Source: Streptomyces antibioticus (GTDB lineage Bacteria > Actinomycetota > Actinomycetes > Streptomycetales > Streptomycetaceae). From it: 64,000 nucleotides of DNA. A program made the position numbers and the translations under genes. Below, one piece after another: positions 16,461 to 25,848 of the stretch. The stretch covers positions 1,305-65,304 of the forward strand of contig NZ_KQ948428.1 in assembly GCF_001514065.1 (NCBI RefSeq), in the 5' to 3' direction. Positions within the stretch are counted from its first letter, which is position 1. Each line of letters starts with the position of its first letter. The notes under the pieces are model-generated. The model saw only the letters and a program-made list of their open reading frames with translations. It was not told the DNA's origin and did no database searches.

Positions 16461-17459
16461 TCAGTTGCCGAAGGCGGCGTCGAAGGAGGTGGTCGGGGCC
16501 TCGAAGTCGTACGCCTTGAGGCTGCGCAGCGCTTCGGGGGCGCCCTGGAGCCGGTCCATGCCGGCGTCCTCCCACTCCACCGAGATCGGCCCGCCGTAGC
16601 CGATCGAGCCCAGCATCCGGAACACGTCCTCCCAGGGCACGTCGCCGTGTCCGGCGGAGACGAAGTCCCAGCCGCGGCGCGGGTCGCCCCAGGGCAGATG
16701 CGAGCCCAGCCGGCCGTTGCGGCCGTCCAGGCGCTTGCGGGCCTCCTTGCAGTCGACGTGGTAGATCCGGTCGCGGAAGTCGTACAGGAAGCCGACCGGG
16801 TCCAGGTCCTGCCACACGAAGTGCGAGGGGTCGAAGTTCAGCCCGAACGCGGGGCGGTGGTCGACGGCTTCCAGGGCGCGCTGGGTGGTCCAGTAGTCGT
16901 AGGCGATCTCGCTGGGATGCACCTCGTGGGCGAAGCGCACGCCCTCGGCGTCGAAGACGTCCAGGATCGGGTTCCAGCGGGTCGCGAAGTCCTCGTAGCC
17001 GCGCTCGATCATCGCCTCCGGCGCGGGCGGGAACATCGCCACCAGATGCCAGATGGCCGACCCGGTGAACCCGATCACCGTGTCCACCCCGAACGCGGCG
17101 GCGGCCCGCGCGGTGTCGGCGATGCGGGCCGCCGCCCGCTGCCGCACCCCCTCCGCGTCCCCGTCTCCCCAGATCTCGTCCGGCAGGATCGCCTGGTGCC
17201 GTTCGTCGACGATGGCGTCGCAGACCGCCTGGCCGACCAGGTGGTTGGAGATCGCCCAGCACTTCAGACCGTATTTTTCGAGGAGTTGGTGACGCGACTT
17301 CACATAGCCGGGGTCGGCGAGCGCCTTGTCGACCTCGAAGTGGTCGCCCCAGCAGGCGAGTTCGAGACCGTCGTAGCCGAAGTCACGGGCCAGCCGGCAG
17401 ACCTCCTCCAGGGGGAGGTCCGCCCACTGACCGGTGAAGAGCGTGAACTGGCGCGGCAT
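16461..17459 (-). CDS. TIM-barrel sugar phosphate isomerase/epimerase
   Basis: A 332-aa cytosolic protein of the AP-endonuclease-2/xylose-isomerase fold. Motifs run [74 protein letters not shown] (Glu and His), [16 protein letters not shown] (Asp and His), [11 protein letters not shown] (His, Asp) and [12 protein letters not shown] (Glu). This set makes a complete metal site. It lies 15 bp after the Gfo/Idh/MocA gene; such pairs act together on oxidised sugars or inositols, the dehydrogenase making a keto sugar and the barrel protein isomerising or cleaving it. The sugar is unknown. Confidence 0.85.
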   Translation of the reverse strand: MPRQFTLFTGQWADLPLEEVCRLARDFGYDGLELACWGDHFEVDKALADPGYVKSRHQLLEKYGLKCWAISNHLVGQAVCDAIVDERHQAILPDEIWGDGDAEGVRQRAAARIADTARAAAAFGVDTVIGFTGSAIWHLVAMFPPAPEAMIERGYEDFATRWNPILDVFDAEGVRFAHEVHPSEIAYDYWTTQRALEAVDHRPAFGLNFDPSHFVWQDLDPVGFLYDFRDRIYHVDCKEARKRLDGRNGRLGSHLPWGDPRRGWDFVSAGHGDVPWEDVFRMLGSIGYGGPISVEWEDAGMDRLQGAPEALRSLKAYDFEAPTTSFDAAFGN

Positions 17460-17474
17460 AGGGGAAAACCCTCC

Positions 17475-18683
17475 TCAGACGGCGATGGACGTGTAGACGG
17501 AGTTCTTCTGCGCGCTCTCCTCCACGGCGGCGAGCACGCGCTGCACCTGGAGCCCGTCCGCGAAGGACGGGTCGGGGCGGCGGCCCTCGGCGACGGCGTG
17601 GACGAGGTCGCGGGCCTGGTGGACGAAGCTGTGCTCGTAGCCGAGGCCGTGGCCCGGCGGCCACCAGCCCTCCAGGTAGGGGTGGTCGGGCTCGGTGACG
17701 AGGATGCGGCGGAAGCCGGCGTGCGTGCCGAGCTCGGTGCCGTCGTGGTACGAGAGCTCGTTGAGGCGTTCCAGGTCGAAGGCCAACGAGCCTTTGTCAC
17801 CGTTGAGTTCGATGCGCAGGGCGTTCTTGCGTCCGGTGGCGTATCGGGTGGCCTCGAAGGTGGCGAGGGCGCCGGAGGCGAAGCGGCCGGTGAACAGGGC
17901 GGCGTCGTCGACGGTGACCGGGGCGGTGCCGCCGGCCGACACGGCCGACAGGCCCTTCACTCCGCCGGCCGGCAGGGGCCGTTCGTGGACGAAGGTCTCC
18001 GTCATCGCGGACACCCCGGCCAGCCGCTCCCCGGCCAGGTACTGGGCGAGGTCGATGATGTGGGCGCCGAGGTCACCGAGCGCGCCGGAGCCGGCGTACT
18101 CCTTGCGCAGCCGCCAGGTGAGCGGGAACTGCGGGTCCACGAGCCAGTCCTGGAGGTACGCCACCCGCACGTGCCGCAGCTTTCCGACGCGCCCCTCGGC
18201 GATCATGTTCCGGGCGAGCGCGGTGGCGGGCACCCGGCGGTAGTTGAAGCCGACCATCGCCAACTGGCCGCGCGCATAGGCTTCTTCGGCCGCCCGCGTC
18301 ATGTTCTCGGCCTCTTCGACGGAGTTCGCCAGGGGCTTCTCGCACAGCACGTGCTTGCCCGCGGCGAGGGCGGCGACGGCGATGTCGGCGTGGCTGTCGC
18401 CGGGGGTGCAGATGTCGACGAGGTCGACGTCGTCGCGGGCGATCAGCGCACGCCAGTCGGTCTCGGCCGCCGCCCAGCCGTGTTTGTCGGCCGCCGCCCG
18501 CACGGCGTCCGGGTCGCGCCCGCAGATCGCGGACAGGACCGGCTGCCGGGGCAGGTCGAAGACGCGTCCCGCGGTGCGCCAGCCCTGGGAGTGGGCGGCG
18601 CCCATGAAGGCGTAGCCGACCATGCCCACGCGGAGCGGCGGCTTGTCGGCGCCTTCTCCTTCTGACTGCTGCGGCTGTGCCAT
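17475..18683 (-). CDS. Gfo/Idh/MocA-family NAD(P)-dependent oxidoreductase
   Basis: A 402-aa cytosolic dehydrogenase. The Rossmann region is LRVGMVGYAFMGAAHSQGWR, followed by DLVDICTPGDSHADIAVAAL, the family motif HVLCEKPLANSVEEAENM with the catalytic Lys, and YRRVPATALARNMIAEGRVG. The C-terminal half has GALGDLGAHIIDLAQYLAGE and GWWPPGHGLGYEHSFVHQ. Members oxidise a hydroxyl of a sugar or inositol. GAGGAGG sits 8 nt before the ATG. It belongs to the ABC importer/isomerase run, 83 bp after the binding-protein gene. Oxidation at C3 of a glycoside is one possibility, given the DUF1080 protein nearby. Confidence 0.85.
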   Translation of the reverse strand: MAQPQQSEGEGADKPPLRVGMVGYAFMGAAHSQGWRTAGRVFDLPRQPVLSAICGRDPDAVRAAADKHGWAAAETDWRALIARDDVDLVDICTPGDSHADIAVAALAAGKHVLCEKPLANSVEEAENMTRAAEEAYARGQLAMVGFNYRRVPATALARNMIAEGRVGKLRHVRVAYLQDWLVDPQFPLTWRLRKEYAGSGALGDLGAHIIDLAQYLAGERLAGVSAMTETFVHERPLPAGGVKGLSAVSAGGTAPVTVDDAALFTGRFASGALATFEATRYATGRKNALRIELNGDKGSLAFDLERLNELSYHDGTELGTHAGFRRILVTEPDHPYLEGWWPPGHGLGYEHSFVHQARDLVHAVAEGRRPDPSFADGLQVQRVLAAVEESAQKNSVYTSIAV

Positions 18684-18766
18684 GCGCAATGTCCTCCTCG
18701 TCGTCGTGGCGCGGTGGGGGGTGCGGTCCGCCCGGCGGAGTCGTCCGGTCCGCCGGGCGGAGCGGC

Positions 18767-19804
18767 TCACTTGAAGCCGGTGGACATGTACTGGTCGACG
18801 TTGGTCTTGTCGACGACGGCCGAGTAGAGCGTGATCGACGCCGGGATCTCGAACTCGGCGAGGCCGCCGACGCCCTTGCTCTGGCCGAGGGCGCGGGCGA
18901 GGTCGATCGCGGAGGCGGCCATGGTCGGCGGGTACAGGACGGTGGCCTTGAGGACGCCGTCGTCCTTCTTGATGGCCTGGAAGGCGGACAGGGCGCCCGC
19001 GCCGCCGACCATCAGGAAGTCGTCGCGCCCGGCCTGTTCGATGGCCCGCAGGGCGCCCACCCCTTGGTCGTCGTCGTGGTTCCACAGTGCGTCGAACTTC
19101 GACTGTGCCTGGAGGAGTTGGGCCATCTTGGCCTGCCCGGACTCGACCGTGAACTCGGCGGCCTGGCGGGCCACCTTCTTGATGTTCGGGTAGTTCTTCA
19201 GGGCGTCGTCGAAGCCCTTCGTGCGCTGCTGGGTCAGCTCCAGGTTGTCGAGGCCGGCCAGCTCGATCACCCGGGCGTCCGACTTCCCCTTGAGCTTCTC
19301 GCCGATGTAGTTCCCGGCGTTGAGGCCCATGCCGTAGTTGTCGCCGCCGATCCAGCAGCGGTACGCCTGCGGGGAGTTGAAGATGCGGTCGAGGTTGATG
19401 ACGGGTATCCCGGCGCGCATCGCCTTCAGGCCGACCTGGGTGAGGGCCTTGCCGTCGGCCGGGAGGATCACCAGGACGTCGACCTTCTTGTTGATGAGGG
19501 TCTCGATCTGGCCGATCTGCGCGGCGGTGTCGTTGGACCCCTCGGTGATCTCCAGCGTCACGTCGGAGTACTTCTTCGCCCGGCTCTTGGCGTTGTCGTT
19601 GATGGCGTTGAGCCAGCCGTGGTCGGCCTGCGGGCCGGCGAAGCCGATGGTGACGGCCTTGCCGGGCTTGTCGTCGGCGGCCGGCTGGTCGTTGGCGGCC
19701 GGTTCGTCGTCGGAGTCGTTACTCGTGCAACCTGCGAGGACGGCACCCGCGGATACGGCGGCGGCCCCGAAGAGCAGTCCTCTGCGTGTGGGGAGCTGTG
19801 TCAT
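18767..19804 (-). CDS. Sugar ABC transporter substrate-binding lipoprotein (ribose-type)
   Basis: A 345-aa exported lipoprotein. The N-terminus carries a Tat-type motif (TRRGLLFGAAAVSAGAVLAGC) with a lipobox LAGC, so Cys25 is probably lipidated. The mature part is a periplasmic-binding-protein-4 fold: VTIGFAGPQADHGWLNAIND, ITEGSNDTAAQIGQIETLI, VLVILPADGKALTQVGLKA, GIPVINLDRIF, CWIGGDNYGMGLNAGNYIGE and DALWNHDDDQGVGALRAIE. This type binds ribose, galactose, inositol or related monosaccharides. The permease gene precedes it by 17 bp. The exact ligand cannot be read from the sequence. Confidence 0.9.
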   Translation of the reverse strand: MTQLPTRRGLLFGAAAVSAGAVLAGCTSNDSDDEPAANDQPAADDKPGKAVTIGFAGPQADHGWLNAINDNAKSRAKKYSDVTLEITEGSNDTAAQIGQIETLINKKVDVLVILPADGKALTQVGLKAMRAGIPVINLDRIFNSPQAYRCWIGGDNYGMGLNAGNYIGEKLKGKSDARVIELAGLDNLELTQQRTKGFDDALKNYPNIKKVARQAAEFTVESGQAKMAQLLQAQSKFDALWNHDDDQGVGALRAIEQAGRDDFLMVGGAGALSAFQAIKKDDGVLKATVLYPPTMAASAIDLARALGQSKGVGGLAEFEIPASITLYSAVVDKTNVDQYMSTGFK

Positions 19805-19821
19805 GGCGGTGAACCCTTTCC

Positions 19822-20841
19822 TCAGGTCGTGCTTGCGGTACGGCGCTGGACCAGCACGGCGGCGACGATGATCGCGCCCTTCGCGATCTGCTGGACGTCG
19901 CTCTGCAGGTTGTTCAGGGCGAAGATGTTGGTGATCGTGGTGAAGATCAGGACCCCGAGCACGGAGCCGGTGATGGTGCCGCGGCCGCCGGTGAGCAGGG
20001 TGCCGCCGATGATCGCGGCGGCGATCGCGTCGAGCTCGTAGAGGTTGCCGTTGGTGTTCTGGCCCGAGCCGGACAGGATGATCAGCAGGAAGGCGGCGAT
20101 GCCGCAGCACAGCCCGGACAGCAGGTAGAGGTAGAGGCGCTGGCGGCGGACGTCGATGCCCGCGAGGCGGGCGGCCTCCGCGTTGCCGCCGACCGCGACC
20201 GTGCGGCGGCCGAAGGTGGTGCGGTTGAGAACCAGCCAGCCGATGACGGTGACGACGGCGAAGACCATGACGAGCGGCGGGATGCCGAGCACATAGGCGT
20301 CGCGCAGACCGAGGTCGAGGACGCTGTCGACGGTGACGATCTGGGTCTTGCCGTCGGTGATCTGGAGGGCGAGGCCGCGCGCCGAGGCGAGCATGGCGAG
20401 GGTGGCGATGAACGGGACCATCCCGCCGTACGCGATGAGCAGTCCGTTGACCAGGCCGCAGCCTAGGCCGACGAGCACGGCGGTGAGGAGGATGCCGCCG
20501 AAGCCGTACTCCTGGGTGGCGACCGTGGTGGCCCACACCGAGGCGAGGGCGACGATCGCGCCGACGGACAGGTCGATGCCGCCCGACATGATCACGAAGG
20601 TCATGCCGACGGTGACGACGCCGATCACGGAGGCCTGGGTGAGGACGAGTTGGAGGTTGCGGGTGTCGAGGAACTCGTCCGGCTTGGTGATGCCGCCGAC
20701 CAGGATCAGCGCGGCGAGCACCCCGAGGAGGGACAGGGTACGGACGTCGGCGTGGGCGAACAGGCCGCGCCAGAAGGGGGGTTGACCGGTCGACGGCACC
20801 TTGCCGGTGTCGTCCCGGGGCGGGGAGGCATGCTGCGTCAT
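19822..20841 (-). CDS. Sugar ABC transporter permease (RbsC-type)
   Basis: A 339-aa inner-membrane permease with about 10 hydrophobic segments. It has RbsC-type features: GMTFVIMSGGIDLSVGAIVA after the third segment, GCGLVNGLLIAYGGMVPFIATLAM, GRRTVAVGGNAEAARLAGI (the coupling loop to the ATPase) and ELDAIAAAIIGGTLLTGGRG. The start overlaps the stop of the ATPase gene by ATGA, so translation is coupled. It forms the channel of the importer for the sugar bound by the adjacent lipoprotein. Confidence 0.9.
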   Translation of the reverse strand: MTQHASPPRDDTGKVPSTGQPPFWRGLFAHADVRTLSLLGVLAALILVGGITKPDEFLDTRNLQLVLTQASVIGVVTVGMTFVIMSGGIDLSVGAIVALASVWATTVATQEYGFGGILLTAVLVGLGCGLVNGLLIAYGGMVPFIATLAMLASARGLALQITDGKTQIVTVDSVLDLGLRDAYVLGIPPLVMVFAVVTVIGWLVLNRTTFGRRTVAVGGNAEAARLAGIDVRRQRLYLYLLSGLCCGIAAFLLIILSGSGQNTNGNLYELDAIAAAIIGGTLLTGGRGTITGSVLGVLIFTTITNIFALNNLQSDVQQIAKGAIIVAAVLVQRRTASTT

Positions 20842-22355
20842 GTCGCCGGACTTCCTTCCATGACGAGGTCGAGTACGCGGTGTTCGTCGAGCTCGCGGGC
20901 GGGGGCGGTGTGGACGACTCGCCCCTCACGCAGCACCAGGACACGGTCGGCGAGGCCGAGCACCTCGGGGACCTCGCTGGAGACCAGCAGCACGGCCAGA
21001 CCCTCGTCGGCGAGGCGGCGGATCACCGCGTACAGCTCGGCGCGGGCGCCGACGTCGACGCCCCGGGTCGGCTCGTCGAGCAGCAGCACGCGGCAGCCGC
21101 GCAGCAGCCAGCGGGCCAGGACGGCCTTCTGCTGGTTGCCGCCGGACAGGGTGCGCACCGGGACGGCGGGGTTGTCGGGCCGCAACGACAGTTCCCGGGT
21201 GGCGGCCCGGGCCGCGCCCCGCTCCGCGCCCCGGTCGAGCCAACCGCCGCGCGAGAAGCGGGACATGGAGGAGACCGAGACATTGCGGGTGACGGACTCC
21301 AGCATCAGCAGGGCCTGCGCCTTACGTTCCTCGGGGGCGAGCCCGAGTCCGGCGCGGACGGCGGCGCGCACGCTGCCGGTCTTCAACGGCCTTCCGTCGA
21401 CGCTCACTTGACCGGCCGAGGGCTTCCGCGCCCCGTAGATCGTCTCCAGGATCTCGGAGCGCCCCGAGCCGACCAGTCCGGCGAGTCCGACGATCTCCCC
21501 GGGGTGCACGATGAGGTCGAGCGGCTCGAACTCGCCGTCCCGGGCGAGCCCGCGCACCTCAAGGACCGGGGTGCCCTCGGGGACGGCGGTGCGCCGGTCC
21601 GGGAAGACGTACTCGACGTTGCGGCCCGTCATCAGCGCCACGACCTCGCTGGTCGGCGTCGTCTTGGCGGGCAGTCCGCCCGCGACGGCCCGGCCGTCCT
21701 TCAGCACGGTCACCCGGTCGCCGATGCGCCGGATCTCCTCCAGCCGGTGGGAGATGTAGACGACGGCGACGCCGTCCGCGGTGAGGTCGCCGACGATGCG
21801 GAAGAGGTTGTCGACCTCGTCCGGGTCGAGGGCGGCGGACGGCTCGTCCATGACGATGAGCCGTACGTCGTGGGAGAGGGCCCGCGCCATGGAGACGATC
21901 TGCTGCTGGGCCGCCGACAACTCGCCCACCAGGCGCCCCGGTTCGATCTCCGCGTGCCCGAGCCGCTTCAGGAGCCGGGCCGTCGAGGCCCGCGCGCTTC
22001 TGCGCCGTACGACGAACCCGGCGGCCGTCGGTTCATGGCCGAGGTGGACGTTCTCGGCCACGGACAGATGCTCCACCAGGTCGAGTTCCTGGTAGATGGT
22101 GGCGATGCCGAGGCGCATGGCGGCGATGGGCGAGCGCAGGGTGACCGGCTCGCCGCGCCAGCTGATCACGCCGTCGTCGGGCTGGTGGGCACCGGCCAGC
22201 ACCTTGATGAGGGTGGACTTCCCGGCCCCGTTCTGGCCGAGGAGGCAGTGCACTTCACCGGCCTGGACGTCGAGGTCGACGCCGTCGAGGGCCCGGACTC
22301 CGGGGAAGGACTTGGTGATGCCGGACATGGTGAGCAGCGGAGGTTCTGGTGCCAT
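20838..22355 (-). CDS. Sugar ABC transporter ATPase with two nucleotide-binding domains (RbsA-type)
   Basis: A 505-aa cytosolic ATPase. The first domain has Walker A GQNGAGKST, signature GELSAAQQQ (degenerate, LSAAQ instead of LSGGQ) and Walker B RLIVMDEPSAALDP. The second has the usual altered Walker A GLVGSGRSE, a full signature TLSGGNQQKAVLARWLL and Walker B VLLLDEPTRGVD. This fits carbohydrate importer class 2 ATPases. AAGGGGA precedes the ATG. It is the first gene of the importer operon, 111 bp after the ROK regulator on the same strand. Confidence 0.9.
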   Translation of the reverse strand: MAPEPPLLTMSGITKSFPGVRALDGVDLDVQAGEVHCLLGQNGAGKSTLIKVLAGAHQPDDGVISWRGEPVTLRSPIAAMRLGIATIYQELDLVEHLSVAENVHLGHEPTAAGFVVRRRSARASTARLLKRLGHAEIEPGRLVGELSAAQQQIVSMARALSHDVRLIVMDEPSAALDPDEVDNLFRIVGDLTADGVAVVYISHRLEEIRRIGDRVTVLKDGRAVAGGLPAKTTPTSEVVALMTGRNVEYVFPDRRTAVPEGTPVLEVRGLARDGEFEPLDLIVHPGEIVGLAGLVGSGRSEILETIYGARKPSAGQVSVDGRPLKTGSVRAAVRAGLGLAPEERKAQALLMLESVTRNVSVSSMSRFSRGGWLDRGAERGAARAATRELSLRPDNPAVPVRTLSGGNQQKAVLARWLLRGCRVLLLDEPTRGVDVGARAELYAVIRRLADEGLAVLLVSSEVPEVLGLADRVLVLREGRVVHTAPARELDEHRVLDLVMEGSPAT

Positions 22356-22466
22356 GCGGATTCCCCTTGGCGGGCGTGCGGGCCGGTTTCAGGGCAGGGC
22401 GAAGCAGCGGGTGCGAGGGCAGAGCGAGGCAGGGGGTGCGGTACCGGAGCTGTACGGAGGTCGGTT

Positions 22467-23648
22467 CTACGCGGGTGAGAACAGGTGGTCGCTGATCAGC
22501 CGGGCCGCGCCGATGACTCCGGCGGTGGGGCCCAACTCCCCCAGAACGATGGGCAGGTTGCCGGTCGCGAGCGGCAGCGACTGGCGGTAGACCTGGGTGC
22601 GGATCGCGGCCAGCAGGGTGTGGCCGAGGCCGGTCACGCCTCCGCCGATCACCACCAGGCCGGGGTTGAAGAAGCTGACCAGGCCGGCGATGACCTGGCC
22701 GGTGTGGTTGCCGCCCTCACGGATCAGGTCGAGGGCGGTGGCGTCACCGGCGGCGGCCGCGGCGGCCACGTCGACGGCGGTCAGCGTGCCGTTGGCCTCC
22801 AGCCGGCCGACGAGTTCCGCCGACCGCCCCTGCTGGGCCGCCTCCATGGCGTCCCGGGCGAGGGCCGCCCCGCTGAAGTGGGCCTCCAGGCAGCCCCGGT
22901 TGCCGCAGGCGCAGGGCCGTCCGTCGGGCACCGCCTGGATGTGCCCGATGTCGCCGGCGCTGCCGGTGACACCCCGGTGGACACCCCCGCCGACCACGAT
23001 GCCGCAGCCGATACCGGTACCGATCTTCACGCAGAGGAAGTCGCCCACGGAACGGGCGACACCCGCGTGCTGCTCCCCCATCGCCATCAGGTTCACGTCG
23101 TTGTCGACCATCACCGGACAGCCCAGTTCCTGACTGAGCGCCTCCCGCACCGGGAAGCCGTCCCAGCCCGGCATGATCGGCGGAGCGACCGGCACACCCT
23201 CGGGAAAACGGACCGGCCCCGGCACACCGATACCGGCACCGTCGAACCCCTCCGCCAGCCCGGTCGCCTTCAACTTGGCCGCCATGGACAGGACTTGCTC
23301 GAAGACCGCGACCGGGCCCTCGCGGACGTCCATGGGCTGGTTGAGATGGCCGAGGATCTCCAGTTCGGCGTTGGTGACGGCGACGTCGACCGAGGTCGCG
23401 CCGATGTCGACGCCGAGGAAACGCAGCCCCGGGTTGAGCCGGATGTTGTGCGACCGACGGCCACCGCGCGAGGCGGCGAGTCCGTCGGCCACGACCAGGC
23501 CCGTCTCCAGCAGCCGGTCCACCTCCACGGCCAGCTTGGACCGCGACAGGTCGACCAGGTCGCCCAACTGCGCCCGGGAGTTGGGACCCCCGTCGCGCAG
23601 CAGCTTGAGCAGCCGGGCCTGATGCGTGTTGGCGGGACGTGCCGTCAT
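22467..23648 (-). CDS. ROK-family transcriptional regulator
   Basis: A 393-aa protein with an N-terminal winged helix-turn-helix (THQARLLKLLRDGGPNSRAQLGDLVDLSRSKLAVEVDRLL) and a C-terminal sugar-kinase-like ROK domain: FLGVDIGATSVDVAV, GAGIGVPGPV, GTGIGCGIVVGGGVHRG and the zinc motif GHIQAVPDGRPCACGNRGCLEAHFSG. Such proteins repress sugar-uptake genes and release DNA when the sugar binds. It stands upstream of the ABC importer genes on the same strand and probably controls them. A GTG at 23657 behind GGGGAGGGGC could be the true start, adding three residues. Confidence 0.9.
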   Translation of the reverse strand: MTARPANTHQARLLKLLRDGGPNSRAQLGDLVDLSRSKLAVEVDRLLETGLVVADGLAASRGGRRSHNIRLNPGLRFLGVDIGATSVDVAVTNAELEILGHLNQPMDVREGPVAVFEQVLSMAAKLKATGLAEGFDGAGIGVPGPVRFPEGVPVAPPIMPGWDGFPVREALSQELGCPVMVDNDVNLMAMGEQHAGVARSVGDFLCVKIGTGIGCGIVVGGGVHRGVTGSAGDIGHIQAVPDGRPCACGNRGCLEAHFSGAALARDAMEAAQQGRSAELVGRLEANGTLTAVDVAAAAAAGDATALDLIREGGNHTGQVIAGLVSFFNPGLVVIGGGVTGLGHTLLAAIRTQVYRQSLPLATGNLPIVLGELGPTAGVIGAARLISDHLFSPA

Positions 23649-23830
23649 ACGTCTCACATGCCCCTCCCCGCCTCGACCGGCCGACTGCCGTCGTGCTTTC
23701 GAGGGGAACGTAGCAGCGGCTGCCACACCTGGGAAGAAGCTGTGCACGAATTGATGTCGACTTCTTCCACTCACAGGACAAAGACGGGTTCCCCATACGA
23801 TCTGATCAACATCGAACACAGGGGGACCAC

Positions 23831-25045
23831 ATGAACTCGACAGCGGAGGACCCGAACCGAGAACCGGACCGGGAACCGGACCGCAGGGTCACGACGCTCG
23901 AGCTCTTCTTCGACCTCGTCTTCGTCTTCACCCTCACCCAGCTCACCGTGCTGCTCGCCGGTGACCTGTCCTTCGCCACGGCCGCACGCGTCGCGCTCAT
24001 CTTCCTCGTGCTGTTCTGGATGTACGGGGCCTACGCGTACCTCACCAACCAGGTCCCGCCGGACCGCCCGTCGCGGCGACTGGGGCTCATGCTCGGTATG
24101 GGCGGGTTCATGGTCTGCGCGCTGGCGATCCCGCGCGTCTTCGACGACACCGGCGTCGTCTTCGGGCTGGGCTTGCTGCTGGTGGTCGTCGTGCACACCG
24201 CGCTCTACACCCGCAGCCACGGCCGGGACTCGATCTGGTACGGCGTCCCGAACGCGCTCGCCGGCGTCTCGGTGACGGTCGCGGGCCTGCTGGACGGTCT
24301 GGCCGCGGACGGGCTGTGGGTGCTCGCGCTGGCCCTCCAGTTCGTGACGCCGTACATCGCCGAGCGCGGTCCCGGCCGGACGGACGGCCGCACTCCCGAC
24401 GCACTGCGCGCCCAGCTCGGCAGCCTCAACCCCGCGCACTTCGTGGAGCGGCACGGGCTGCTGCTCATCGTCGCGTTCGGCGAGTCCGTCATCGCGATCG
24501 GCATCGGCATCGGCGATCTGCCGCTCACGGCGGGCCTGTTCGGCGGTGCGTTCCTGGGCCTCGCGCTGGCCACCGCGCTGTGGTGGACGTACTTCGTCCG
24601 GGACGAGGAACGGGCCGAGGAGGTGTTCCGCGCCACGCCCGCGGCGGCCCGTTTCCGGCTGGCGATGAACGCGTACTACTACGCCTTCCTGCCGATGCTG
24701 CTCGGCATCGCCTTCCTCGCGGCGGGCATGAAGAAGACCCTCGGCCACCTCACCGAACACCTGCACACCGCACCGGCGTTGGCCCTCGCGGGCGGCGTCG
24801 CCCTCTTCCTCGCCGGCGACGTGGCCTTCCGCACGACCCTGCGCCTGCACCCCGTCCGCTTCCGCGCGACGGCCGCGCCGGTGGCCCTCGCGGCGGCCCT
24901 GCTGGGCGTACGCACCTCGGCGGTGGTCGAACTGCTCGCCCTGGTGGCGGTGTTGGTGACGATGCTGGCGGTGGAGGCGCGGTGGGGCGAGAAGGGGCGG
25001 AAGGTGGCGCGGGTGGAGATGAGGACCGCTGCGACTCCGGACTGA
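23831..25045 (+). CDS. Low-temperature-requirement A (LtrA) family membrane protein
   Basis: A 404-aa integral membrane protein with about 11 hydrophobic segments. LtrA signatures are present: TTLELFFDLVFVFTLTQLT near the start, a FWMYGAYAYLTNQ segment, PYIAERG, HFVERHGLLLIVAFGESVIAIG and WWTYFVRDEERAEE. The family is named from a Listeria cold-growth mutant; its molecular function is not known. AGGGGGA precedes the ATG by 4 nt. It is divergent from the ROK gene and appears to be a single-gene unit. No link to the sugar locus is seen. Confidence 0.85.
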   Translation: MNSTAEDPNREPDREPDRRVTTLELFFDLVFVFTLTQLTVLLAGDLSFATAARVALIFLVLFWMYGAYAYLTNQVPPDRPSRRLGLMLGMGGFMVCALAIPRVFDDTGVVFGLGLLLVVVVHTALYTRSHGRDSIWYGVPNALAGVSVTVAGLLDGLAADGLWVLALALQFVTPYIAERGPGRTDGRTPDALRAQLGSLNPAHFVERHGLLLIVAFGESVIAIGIGIGDLPLTAGLFGGAFLGLALATALWWTYFVRDEERAEEVFRATPAAARFRLAMNAYYYAFLPMLLGIAFLAAGMKKTLGHLTEHLHTAPALALAGGVALFLAGDVAFRTTLRLHPVRFRATAAPVALAAALLGVRTSAVVELLALVAVLVTMLAVEARWGEKGRKVARVEMRTAATPD

Positions 25046-25103
25046 CACCTCAGGACGCGGCGCGGGTTTGAACCGGAGTTCCGCCCCAACCCCCTTGTGA
25101 CGC

Positions 25104-25784
25104 CTAGGACTTGGCGCGGGCGTGATACGAGCGGCGCGTGTGTTCCGTGTGCTCGCGCATGAGTCGCGTCGCCAGCGCCTCGTCCCGTGCCTCGATCGCG
25201 GCGATGAGGTCGCGGTGCTCGATCCAGGACTGCTGTCCGCGCTGCCGTGCGATCGGCGTGTAGTACCAGCGCACCCGCCGGTCGACCTGGGCTGCCAGCT
25301 CCGCCAGGACCGCGTTGCCCGCCAGCCGCATGACCGTGGCGTGGAAGCGGGCGTTGAGGACGACGGCCGCGTCCACGTCGTCCGCGGCGACGGCCGCCAG
25401 GCCCTCCGCCAGGATGTCCCGCAGGGCCGCGACACCGGCACCGTCCGCGTTGACCGCGGCGAGCCGGGCCGCCTCGGCCTCCAACAGCGTGCGCACGGTG
25501 AGGAGTTGGTCGGCCTCTTCCTCGGTGGGCTCGTGCACGAACGCGCCCTGAGCGGGGCGCAGATCGACCCAGCCTTCGGTGTTCAGCCGCTGCAACGCCT
25601 CGCGCACCGGCTGGCGTGAGACCCCGAGATGCCCGGCGAGCTCGCTCTCGACCAGATGCTGGCCGGGCTGGAGGGCACGCGTGGTGATCAGTTCGAGGAG
25701 CGCCTCGTAGACACGGTCGCGCAGCGGGCCGGGACGTTCGAGCTTGGGCACCGCGCCCTGTGGCAGGCCAGTCGTCGACAGCAT
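25104..25784 (-). CDS. GntR-family regulator, FCD (FadR-type) subgroup
   Basis: A 226-aa DNA-binding protein. The N-terminal winged helix reads LRDRVYEALLELITTRALQP, then LVESELAGHLGVSRQPVREAL. The C-terminal FCD helical domain (about 85-215) has TVRTLLEAEAARLAA, ARFHATVMRLAGN (Asp/His metal positions partly present) and HRDLIAAIEARDEALATRLMREH. FCD regulators respond to organic acids. GGAGGGGGA precedes the ATG. Its upstream region has a perfect 9-bp inverted repeat and a 9-bp motif shared with the ketopantoate-reductase-like gene promoter 2.7 kb away, so it may control both. Confidence 0.9.
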   Translation of the reverse strand: MLSTTGLPQGAVPKLERPGPLRDRVYEALLELITTRALQPGQHLVESELAGHLGVSRQPVREALQRLNTEGWVDLRPAQGAFVHEPTEEEADQLLTVRTLLEAEAARLAAVNADGAGVAALRDILAEGLAAVAADDVDAAVVLNARFHATVMRLAGNAVLAELAAQVDRRVRWYYTPIARQRGQQSWIEHRDLIAAIEARDEALATRLMREHTEHTRRSYHARAKS

Positions 25785-25822
25785 CGGTGCGTCCCCCTCC
25801 GGGCAGCGCGGGCACTTGCAGC

Positions 25823-25848
25823 CGAAAGCCAGTATGAATTGGCTTTCG
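25823..25848. promoter_or_regulatory. Perfect inverted repeat upstream of the GntR gene
   Basis: CGAAAGCCA at 25823-25831 and TGGCTTTCG at 25840-25848 pair without mismatch across an 8-nt AT-rich spacer. The repeat lies 39-64 bp before the GntR start and 35 bp past the fabH-like stop on the same strand. It may be an operator (autoregulation) or a weak terminator. No T-run follows. Confidence 0.5.

Noticed and set aside
22356..22466. Imperfect direct repeats (CAGGGCGAAGCAGCGGGTGC-like) between the ROK and ABC genes
   Set aside because: Copies differ at many positions and match no known operator form.
25032..25078. ACTCCGG...CCGGAGT as a terminator between ltrA and the GntR gene
   Set aside because: Only 7-bp arms with a 33-nt loop; too weak to call.
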